The translations under genes and the position numbers were made by a program. Under the pieces are notes generated by a model. It was not told the DNA's origin and did no database searches. It saw only the letters and a program-made list of their open reading frames with translations. Shown here piece by piece: positions 7,952-12,709 of a stretch of 12,709 bases of DNA; positions within the stretch are counted from its first letter, which is position 1; each line of letters opens with the position of its first letter. The stretch covers positions 1 to 12,709 of the forward strand of contig DVHV01000020.1 of NCBI GenBank assembly GCA_018711775.1, read 5' to 3'. This DNA comes from Candidatus Onthocola stercoravium. Lineage in GTDB: Bacteria; Bacillota_I; Bacilli_A; RF39; UBA660.

Positions 7952-8392
7952 TTATTTTACTAAACTAATTCTCAAATTAAATTTTACTTTCTTATGCAAT
8001 TCTACTTCCACATTAGTAATACCAAGTACACTAATCGCATCACTTATTTTAATACATTTTTTATCAATTTTATAACCCATTTCTTTCAACTTATCACTAA
8101 TTTGCTTACTAGAAACAGTACCAAATACTTTATCATCTTTACCAGTTTTAACTTTAAATTCAATTACTTTATCATCTAATTTTTTCTTAATTTCGTTATA
8201 TTCATCCACTAATTTTTGTTCTTCTTTTTCTCTTACATCAATTTCTTGATCCAATATTTCTTTACTTCTTTTCGTATATGGAACTGCTAAGCCATTTTTA
8301 ATTAAAAAGTTATTAGCATATCCATCACTTACATCTATTATAGCATCTTTTTTGCCTTTTCCTTTAACATCCTTAAGTAATATTACTTTCAT
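7952..8392 (-). CDS. rplI: 50S ribosomal protein bL9
   Basis: The 146-residue protein begins with MKVILLKDVKGKGKKDAIIDVSDGYANNFLI, the L9 N-terminal rRNA-binding domain with its GYANNFLI signature. A long charged connecting helix (about 40-75) and a C-terminal domain (FGTVSSKQISDKL...) follow, which gives the normal L9 dumbbell shape. It binds domain V of 23S rRNA and helps maintain the reading frame. AGGAGGT lies 5 nt before the ATG at 8392. It is the first gene of the operon. Confidence 0.97.
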   Translation of the reverse strand: MKVILLKDVKGKGKKDAIIDVSDGYANNFLIKNGLAVPYTKRSKEILDQEIDVREKEEQKLVDEYNEIKKKLDDKVIEFKVKTGKDDKVFGTVSSKQISDKLKEMGYKIDKKCIKISDAISVLGITNVEVELHKKVKFNLRISLVK

Positions 8393-8415
8393 TAGTTACC
8401 TCCTTAAGCACTAAT

Positions 8416-8444
8416 ATTATACCATTTTTACTATAATTAGTAAA
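8416..8444 (-). promoter_or_regulatory. Promoter of the rplI-dnaB-M23-walJ-rlmH-MYG1-ung operon
   Basis: On the minus strand TATAAT (8416-8421) is preceded by TGG, an extended -10. Exactly 17 nt upstream the -35 position holds TTTACT (8439-8444, 4 of 6 matches). Predicted start of transcription is near 8409, about 17 nt before the ATG. No other strong promoter was noted before ung, so this probably drives the seven genes. Confidence 0.7.
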
Positions 8445-8475
8445 ATGAAAATACTGTGTCAAACTCTAACACAGT
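8441..8475 (-). terminator. Probable terminator after the intact BRO-like gene
   Basis: On the minus strand the arms ACTGTGT (8469-8475) and ACACAGT (8453-8459) are exact complements with a 9-nt loop, followed by ATTTTCATTTT. The hairpin begins at the last base of the stop codon. The T-tract is interrupted, so termination may be partial. The site lies directly next to the rplI promoter and thus separates the accessory genes from the housekeeping operon. Confidence 0.6.
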
Positions 8476-9332
8476 TACTTACTTCCTATTAAATTATCTT
8501 TTTCATATTGATAATTCAAAGAATTATTCCCACTAACAATACTTTTACCTAATTTATTTTCCAAATCTTTTCTTGTATTATCAGCAATACTTCCTCCAAT
8601 ATTTGCTATTTTTTTATTAGCATCCATGCCATAAGGTTTATACTCTTTAACAAGTTCCCTAGTTGCCAGTTCTCCCAAATCAGTAAGAGCCACTTCCAAA
8701 TCAGTCATGTTATCTCTTAATGATTCTTTTCTTAAGCCTTTAAAATCTTTATATTCTCTTGCAGTCATCCCCGACCATGCTTTATATATTTCGTTAGTTA
8801 ATACTGCATACTCATATTCTTCAGTTATACCACCTTTTTTCCATACATCAGTAAGTTTATTTCTGTTAATAATTGCTTTAATCCTTCTTTCAATCCATGC
8901 ATCATCATAACCACGATTGCGATAATAATTTATTGCTCGCCGCATAGCAATTTCCGGATCAAATACTTCATCAATCCTCTCACTACCTAAATTTGCTAAC
9001 CATAACTTGAATGGTTCGGCTTTTGGGCTAGGAACCGACTCAATAAGTCTTAAAATTCCTTTAGTATCCAAAGTATCAGTAGCATACATCTTCCCATCTT
9101 TTGTTGACCTCATTTTCAGTTGTCGACATTTTGTCGACAACTCACTTTTTTCTTCTTCCGTCATTCTTATTTTTAACTTATACCAATAATCCCTAGGATT
9201 GACACTATCGGTTAATGCACCAATTACATCAACAACACTAAAATAATAATCTTCTTGTTCACTATCCCAAATGCTTCTAATTTCACTACCTTCAAATAAA
9301 TTTGATATTGTTTTTAATTTTTCCTCTTTCAT
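8475..9332 (-). CDS. BRO-N / DinD-like antirepressor-type protein (intact copy 1)
   Basis: A 285-residue protein. Residues about 15-125 form a Bro-N-type domain: FEGSEIRSIWDSEQEDYYFSV is followed by VDVIGALTDS and then LDTKGILRLIESVPSPKAEPFKLWLANLG. The C-terminal half (YKAWSGMTAREYKDFKGLRK, then LTDLGELATRE, then GGSIADNTRKDLENKLGKSIVS) resembles the tail of E. coli DinD. Bro-N proteins are DNA-binding and common in phages and prophages, often labelled antirepressors; DinD binds and inhibits RecA. The true role here is unknown. The start at 9332 has AAGGAGG at proper spacing within a leader shared with copy 2. Residues E64-L72 are encoded by a perfect 25-bp palindrome, discussed separately. 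Its position between rplI and rpsR suggests horizontal acquisition. Confidence 0.88.
   Translation of the reverse strand: MKEEKLKTISNLFEGSEIRSIWDSEQEDYYFSVVDVIGALTDSVNPRDYWYKLKIRMTEEEKSELSTKCRQLKMRSTKDGKMYATDTLDTKGILRLIESVPSPKAEPFKLWLANLGSERIDEVFDPEIAMRRAINYYRNRGYDDAWIERRIKAIINRNKLTDVWKKGGITEEYEYAVLTNEIYKAWSGMTAREYKDFKGLRKESLRDNMTDLEVALTDLGELATRELVKEYKPYGMDANKKIANIGGSIADNTRKDLENKLGKSIVSGNNSLNYQYEKDNLIGSK
9118..9142. repeat. Perfect 25-bp palindrome inside BRO-like copy 1
   Basis: The arms AGTTGTCGACA (9118-9128) and TGTCGACAACT (9132-9142) are exact reverse complements around a 3-nt centre. It encodes residues 64-72 (ELSTKCRQL) of the BRO-like protein. A different palindrome of the same length sits at the homologous codons of copy 2. 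Confidence 0.95.
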
Positions 9333-9471
9333 TTCTAATACCTCCTTGTAGAATAAACAATATACATATAAAAATTTACAACATAAAATACTTATATATA
9401 TTGAGATACATCCTCAATTTCCTTTTTTTAAATGAGATTTTTATAAAAATGTTAATAAGCCTCTTTTTTAC
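9333..9471 (-). promoter_or_regulatory. Leader of BRO-like copy 1, duplicated with the gene
   Basis: About 110 nt upstream of copy 1 can be aligned with the leader of copy 2. Shared pieces include AAAAAAGGAAATT, CAATATATATA, TTTTATGTTGTAA, ATATTGTTTATT and the ribosome site AAGGAGGTATTAGAAATG. A weak promoter TTGTAA with 18 nt spacing to TTTATT is common to both, but I am not sure of it. Between the copies a 6-bp hairpin (AATAAG/CTTATT) followed by AACATTTTT is too weak to call a terminator. No gene is seen here. Confidence 0.5.
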
Positions 9472-10322
9472 TTATTCAATTAATTCCTTATCGACATATC
9501 TATAAGGTAGAGCATTTTCTTTAGATATAGCACTTTCATTTACTTCACATTCATAAACTTTTCTTGTCTCCCTAGCAACACTACCGCCACGTTTAACAAC
9601 TTCCAAATTTTTCATGAGTCCTTGCGGATTTTCTTTCCTAGCAATATCTCTAGTTGCTATTTCACCAACATTAGTTAAAGCAACTTCAATATCTGTCATG
9701 TTATCTCTTAATGACTCTTTTCTTAAGCCCTTAAAATCTTTATATTCTCTTGCGGTCATCCCCGACCACGTCTTATAAATTTCATTTGTAAGCATAGCAT
9801 ATTCAACCGGTTTACTAATACCTCCTTCTTTCCATATATCAGTTAATTAAATCTATCAACTATTGCTGCTAACCTAATTTTAATCCAATCATCACTATAA
9901 CCTTTAGCCCTATAATACTCAACTGCTCTGTTAATTGCAATTTCTGGATCAAACACTTCAACAATTCTCTCACTACCTAAATTGGCAAGCCACATCTTAA
10001 ATGGCTCAGCCTTTGGACTAGGAATAGACTCAATAAGTCTTAAAATACCCTTAGTATCTAAAACATAGGTATCTCTTAATTTTCCGTCTTTAGCTATCAT
10101 TTTCAACTGGTTAGTATTACTAACCAGTTCACTTCCCTCATCAATCAACTTTCCCTTTAACCACTTCCAATAATTTCTAGCCTTTGAATATTCATTATCA
10201 GTTAATATTGCAATTACATCAACAACACTAAAATAATACTCTTCCTTTTCACTATTCCAAACACTCCTTACCTCTTTACCTTCAAATAGATTTGTTATTG
10301 TTTTTAATTTTTCCTCTTTCAT
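9472..10322 (-). pseudogene. BRO-N / DinD-like antirepressor-type gene, copy 2, broken by a -1 frameshift
   Basis: A second, tandem copy of the BRO-like gene. The N-terminal part (10322 down to 9843) matches copy 1 from MKEEKLKTITNLFEG through DTKGILRLIESIPSPKAEPF and ends abnormally at AAIVDRFN. The next frame resumes with LTDIWKEGGI and then MLTNEIYKTWSGMTAREYK, a close match to copy 1. One base is missing within about 9844-9851 (ATTTAATT on the minus strand); restoring it gives about 283 residues, the same length as copy 1. The C-terminal tail is more diverged (GGSVARETRKVYECEVNE). The rest of the frame is undamaged, so the lesion is recent or is a sequencing error. Residues E65-L73 are encoded by its own 25-bp palindrome. 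If expressed as is, it would make a Bro-N domain alone (159 residues). Confidence 0.85.
10105..10129. repeat. Perfect 25-bp palindrome inside BRO-like copy 2
   Basis: The arms AACTGGTTAGTA (10105-10116) and TACTAACCAGTT (10118-10129) are exact reverse complements around one central base. It encodes residues 65-73 (ELVSNTNQL), aligned codon for codon with the copy 1 palindrome, but differs from it at 15 of 25 bases. Confidence 0.95.
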
Positions 10323-10575
10323 TTCTAATACCTCCTTATAAAATAAACAATATGCCTATAAAAAATTACAACATAAAAATCACATCTATCTATATATATT
10401 GATAAAGGTAGTTAATTTCCTTTTTTATTTTGAATATTTTTACAAAATTATTAAAAATAAAAATGTTGACAACACCTAGGTTATCAACAAAAATTATATA
10501 TTAATTAATATTATATTATTCAATTTATTCAAAAGAATATCATAAATACTAACTCTTGTTTAGCCCCTGAAAAAA
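10323..10575. other. Intergenic region between BRO-like copy 2 and the secreted-protein gene
   Basis: About 250 nt of very AT-rich DNA without a gene. It contains the duplicated BRO leader (10323 to about 10448) and the terminator of the secreted-protein gene (10452-10489). The stretch 10490-10575 is the 3' untranslated region of that gene and holds nothing further I can identify. Confidence 0.6.
10452..10489 (-). terminator. Intrinsic terminator of the secreted-protein gene
   Basis: On the minus strand TGTTGATAAC (10480-10489) pairs with GTTGTCAACA (10464-10473), ten pairs including one wobble, around a 6-nt loop CTAGGT, followed by TTTTTATTTTTA. The wobble pairs only in the minus-strand RNA; the plus strand would have an A-C mismatch, which supports the minus direction. 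It lies 86 nt after the stop codon. Confidence 0.8.
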
Positions 10576-11979
10576 TTAAATGGATAATCGGATTGAATCA
10601 GATATGGTCCCAGTTCCCCTATTATATATTACATTAGCATTTAGATATAAGCAAGGTCTAGCAGAAAGATGCATACCAAAGCCATCAGCAATCATAACAG
10701 AACCATTTTCAGCCACCATTGCCCAAGCTCCAGTATCCCGATAAAAGATAAAAATATTAGCCTCGTCTATATTATCAATTAAAGTCCATTCGTTTAATCC
10801 CATATACATCCAATTATTATTTCTATTAGTATCATTATTGTAGTTATTCATTGTTGTATTCCAATTTTCTGGGCTTGCCGCAAATCCATAATCGCTAATA
10901 AACATTAACCCAAATTTAGTTGAATGGTTATAATTAGCATTTCTATATTTATTTTCATATTCCGTTACTATTTTGGGAATGTTATTTTTTTGACTAAGAC
11001 TATTATCAAAACGAACACCGCCATAACGAAAAGGCCACTCATTATCAAAAAGTAGATTTAAATACTGTTCACTAAAATTTATTTCAAAACTTTCAAATAA
11101 AGACTCAAAAGGGTCCAATATAAAATATCCAGTCGGGCTAACATCAAAAAGAGGAGGCTTGTCAAAACCAGTTTCCGCATAATAATTATCCCATTCTTCT
11201 TGAGTTACTACGAACTGCATCCGAAAAGCATCAATTTCTAGTAATTGCCCTTTATATGTTTTCATATCAGATATATCATGAGTGTGAACAACGTCACTAT
11301 CTGCTATATCAACAACATAATCAAACGTCATCATTCCGTTATGAATAAAGTCCGCCTTTATTAACTTAGTATAATATTGCCCCGAAATATCAAAAGTTCC
11401 AATTATTCTATATAAATTATCATATGGACACTCTTCAGCATCACTTCCAAAACATACATAGTTATTTGGGTTTGCTCCACTATATCTATACGAATTATCC
11501 CCCGCTTCTAAAGATGCATAAGAACCAACTCCATCATGATAGTACAATCCTCCAGTACCCTCACCATATGTTGCATAATATTTTTGTATACAATCATTCA
11601 AATTATTTCCGTTAGCACATACATCAGCCAGTGTTCTTTCAACATAAACATCAAAATAAACATAGCACTTATCAGATTTATTTGCTTGCATTAATATTCT
11701 TTTATTTTCATCATCCCAAGTAAGTGTGCTACCATTTTCACAACTAGATAAATTGGCATTAAAAACATATCCCTCCTGTGGCCAAGATGTATCGCTTGAA
11801 ACAACATACTCGCCACTATTTGCTTCAGTTTCATACATCATGGTTAAGGCATTAGTATTTACTTTTTGATTACTACTTCTACTTTCTAATACATATTTAT
11901 CACTATCTAAACGACAATAAAAATATACTCCTATAATAATTGTTAGTAACACACTACTTATCAACACTAATTTTTTCAT
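10576..11979 (-). CDS. Secreted or membrane-anchored surface protein of unknown function
   Basis: The 467-residue protein has an N-terminal hydrophobic segment (MKKLVLISSVLLTIIIGVYF, 1-20) that could be an anchor or a signal peptide; Cys22 follows it, but no clear lipobox is seen. An upstream in-frame ATG at 12018 lies inside the promoter, so the start at 11979, with GGAGGG 3 nt before it, is chosen. A first domain (about 57-112) has a repeat-like GYVFNANLSSCENGSTLTWD...CYVYFD pattern. A second part (about 140-467) carries GGLYYHDGVGSY, NNYVCFGSDAEECP, DNLYRIIGTFD, FGLMFISDYGFAASPENW, NNNWMYMGLNEWTL and ARPCLYLNANV. I recall similar segments in many predicted extracellular proteins of gut Firmicutes, with no known function. 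The final domain ending in RPxxYL recalls FGE-sulfatase/C-type-lectin-like folds, but that is a guess. Expression is predicted to be controlled by the divergent XRE regulator. Confidence 0.85.
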   Translation of the reverse strand: MKKLVLISSVLLTIIIGVYFYCRLDSDKYVLESRSSNQKVNTNALTMMYETEANSGEYVVSSDTSWPQEGYVFNANLSSCENGSTLTWDDENKRILMQANKSDKCYVYFDVYVERTLADVCANGNNLNDCIQKYYATYGEGTGGLYYHDGVGSYASLEAGDNSYRYSGANPNNYVCFGSDAEECPYDNLYRIIGTFDISGQYYTKLIKADFIHNGMMTFDYVVDIADSDVVHTHDISDMKTYKGQLLEIDAFRMQFVVTQEEWDNYYAETGFDKPPLFDVSPTGYFILDPFESLFESFEINFSEQYLNLLFDNEWPFRYGGVRFDNSLSQKNNIPKIVTEYENKYRNANYNHSTKFGLMFISDYGFAASPENWNTTMNNYNNDTNRNNNWMYMGLNEWTLIDNIDEANIFIFYRDTGAWAMVAENGSVMIADGFGMHLSARPCLYLNANVIYNRGTGTISDSIRLSI

Positions 11980-11987
11980 ACACCCTC

Positions 11988-12066
11988 CATATATGCAAAT
12001 GCATATATTACAAAACAATTATATATCCGTTTGCATATAAAGTCAATATATTCATTTGCATATATG
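11988..12066. promoter_or_regulatory. Operator array between the XRE regulator and the secreted-protein gene
   Basis: The sequence CATTTGCATATATG occurs twice, exactly and in opposite directions: minus strand 11988-12001 and plus strand 12053-12066. A third core TTTGCATATA lies between them at 12030-12039. The first copy is also part of a perfect 20-bp palindrome (11989-12008, arms ATATATGCA and TGCATATAT, spacer AA). The sites cover the promoter spacer and the first transcribed bases of the secreted-protein gene and lie just before the XRE gene, as expected for a repressor that controls its neighbour and itself. Confidence 0.75.
12018..12046 (-). promoter_or_regulatory. Near-consensus promoter of the secreted-protein gene
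   Basis: On the minus strand TTGACT (12041-12046) and TATAAT (12018-12023) are separated by exactly 17 nt. Predicted start of transcription is near 12011, giving a leader of about 32 nt. An operator-like TTTGCATATA (12030-12039, plus orientation) fills the spacer. Confidence 0.85.
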
Positions 12067-12090
12067 AGAAACTATTTTTAGGTGAATATA

Positions 12091-12327
12091 ATGAATATTA
12101 ATATAAGTAGAATTAAAGAAATACGAGAAGATAGAGATTTATATCAAAGTGATATTGCAAAGGTCTTAAACATTACTCAAAGTCAATATAGCCTATATGA
12201 AAATGGAATAAGATTAATTCCAATGGATAAACTAGCAATGCTTGCAAAATACTATAATACCTCAGTAGATTACTTAATCGGTCTAACCGATGAAAGAAAA
12301 CCTTATCCTAAATCTATAATCAAATAA
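12091..12327 (+). CDS. Small XRE-family helix-turn-helix transcriptional regulator
   Basis: A 78-residue protein that is essentially one HTH_3/Cro-CI domain: NISRIKEIREDRDLYQSDIAKVLNITQSQYSLYENG (about 3-38), with the QSDIAKVLNITQSQYSLYENG segment forming the two recognition helices, and then the conserved LAMLAKYYNTSVDYLIGLTD ending. There is no added ligand or peptidase domain, so it probably binds as a simple dimer. The ATG at 12091 has AGGTGA 5 nt upstream and is preferred; an in-frame GTG at 12082 lies inside that ribosome site. It is divergent from the secreted-protein gene, and the array of TTTGCATATA sites between them is the likely target, which implies repression of both genes. No good -35/-10 pair for this gene was identified; any promoter overlaps the third operator copy. 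Confidence 0.9.
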   Translation: MNINISRIKEIREDRDLYQSDIAKVLNITQSQYSLYENGIRLIPMDKLAMLAKYYNTSVDYLIGLTDERKPYPKSIIK

Positions 12328-12528
12328 ATGGCATTCCTAAAATACAAAATTGACAAATGAATAATAATGTAATCAAGTTGCATATAAAATAAGTGAAGAA
12401 AATCACAAAAGAGAGTTGATTCATATAAATATAATAAAAACAACTATCCTAAATATGTCATATCAACTGATACCTTAGATTTATCAGAAAATGGAATGAT
12501 CCACAAAAACATAATTGATTGGCTATTA
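12328..12528. other. Intergenic region between the XRE gene and rpsR
   Basis: AT-rich DNA with no gene I can support. A further operator-like GTTGCATATAAA lies at 12377-12388. A plus-strand frame with no start codon (from about 12397 to 12576) reads SQKRVDSYKYNKNNYPKYVI and then DLSENGMIHKNIIDWLLEKKYRL; it could be a relic of a small gene or chance. Confidence 0.4.
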
Positions 12529-12557
12529 GAAAAAAAATATAGACTTTCATCTATATT
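12529..12557 (-). terminator. Intrinsic terminator of rpsR
   Basis: On the minus strand AATATAGA (12550-12557) pairs perfectly with TCTATATT (12536-12543) around a 6-nt loop, and the 3' arm runs directly into eight T residues (12530-12537). The stem starts within the rpsR stop codon. It marks the end of the ribosomal-protein transcript and the right border of the accessory segment. Confidence 0.75.
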
Positions 12558-12709
12558 ATTTTACATATGGTATTAAAGCCATAAATCTTGCATATTTAAC
12601 TTGTTGTGCAATATGTCTTTGATGTTTAGCACAAGCACCAGTCATACGACGAGGTAATATTTTACCTTTATCATTAATATATTTATTAATAATCATAACA
12701 TCTTTATAA
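12556..12709 (-). CDS. rpsR: 30S ribosomal protein bS18, C-terminal part (cut by window edge)
   Basis: The frame from 12709 down to the TAA at 12556-12558 reads YKDVMIINKYINDKGKI, LPRRMTGACAKHQRHIAQQV and KYARFMALIPYVK. This is a clear match to S18 (D-Y-K-D-V, KILPRR-TG, AKxQR, ARxMALLPY). About 50 residues are visible; the N-terminal 25-30 lie outside the window. S18 binds S6 and 16S rRNA in the platform of the small subunit, and the gene normally follows rpsF and ssb. Here it ends at its own terminator just before the accessory segment, with rplI-dnaB on the far side in the same orientation. Confidence 0.93.
   Translation of the reverse strand, partial: YKDVMIINKYINDKGKILPRRMTGACAKHQRHIAQQVKYARFMALIPYVK

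Larger units (their letters stand above)
8475..10448. repeat. Tandem duplication of a BRO-like gene plus leader (about 0.98 kb unit)
   Basis: Unit A is 8475 to about 9450 and unit B is 9472 to about 10448. Each contains one BRO-like gene and about 110 nt of leader in the same orientation. Long near-identical stretches occur, for example around 8707-8780 against 9699-9775 and around both start codons. Other segments have diverged, so the duplication is not brand new, or the copies were acquired separately. Confidence 0.8.

Noticed and set aside
8707..9189. Plus-strand open frames opposite the BRO-like gene
   Set aside because: They are antisense to a clearly coding gene, contain no recognisable domain and have no ribosome site.
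9302..9505. Plus-strand open frame of 67 codons between the BRO-like copies
   Set aside because: It is composed of AT-rich hydrophobic codons, overlaps the duplicated leader and both BRO genes, and shows no family match.
10464..10489. Imperfect palindrome around CCTAGG as a possible attachment site
   Set aside because: The wobble pair and the T-rich tract on one side fit a minus-strand terminator better, and no integrase or second copy was found.
11424..11615. Plus-strand open frame opposite the secreted-protein gene
   Set aside because: Antisense shadow with His/Tyr-rich composition and no ribosome site.
11979..12018. Upstream start of the secreted-protein frame at 12018 (13 extra residues)
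   Set aside because: It lies inside the -10 element and precedes the predicted transcript start; the ATG at 11979 has GGAGGG and is followed by a normal signal/anchor sequence.
8475..12530. CRISPR array, tRNA, attachment site or transposase genes in the accessory segment
   Set aside because: No regularly spaced repeats, tRNA-like cloverleaf, tRNA-end duplication or recombinase motif was seen.

Overview
The window is low-GC DNA with Gram-positive style genes: strong GGAGG ribosome sites, 4-nt ATGA overlaps, and Firmicutes-type DnaB, L9, S18, WalJ and RlmH. TGA is used as a stop (for example at 86-88 and 5072-5074), so the genetic code is standard, not the Mycoplasma code. An uncultured, AT-rich member of the Bacilli/Erysipelotrichia/RF39-like gut Firmicutes is my best guess; this is inference, since no 16S rRNA is present.

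Layout: (1) At 1-1756 (minus) lie the start of a FemAB/MurM-like aminoacyltransferase and a MurJ/SpoVB-type flippase, which point to peptidoglycan precursor work. A LemA-family membrane protein is divergent (plus, 1863-2402) and ends in a terminator lying inside the 3' end of ung. (2) At 2397-8392 (minus) there is a compact operon rplI-dnaB-(LysM/M23 endopeptidase)-walJ-rlmH-MYG1-ung. It has its own extended -10 promoter, and several junctions overlap or nearly touch. It combines replication, ribosome maturation, cell-wall remodelling and DNA repair. The MYG1 gene is broken by a single extra base. (3) At about 8440-12530 lies an accessory segment between rplI and rpsR. It holds two tandem copies of a BRO-N/DinD-like antirepressor-type gene (one intact, one with a one-base frameshift), a secreted or membrane-anchored surface protein of 467 aa, and a divergent small XRE repressor. 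(4) At 12556-12709 (minus) lies the 3' end of rpsR with its own terminator.

The most unusual observation is inside the two BRO-like genes. At exactly the same codons each carries a perfect 25-bp inverted repeat, but the two repeats differ at 15 of 25 positions, with seven base pairs changed on both sides. Flanking residues are identical and even synonymous codons (GAG TTG...CAA CTG against GAA CTG...CAG TTG) change together. The palindrome itself, not only the protein, therefore appears to be under selection.

The second system of interest is the XRE/secreted-protein pair. The control region between them carries three copies of TTTGCATATA, one lying in the -35/-10 spacer of a near-consensus promoter and one, as part of a 20-bp palindrome, covering the start of the surface-protein transcript. 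This predicts tight repression of a surface protein by a phage-type repressor.
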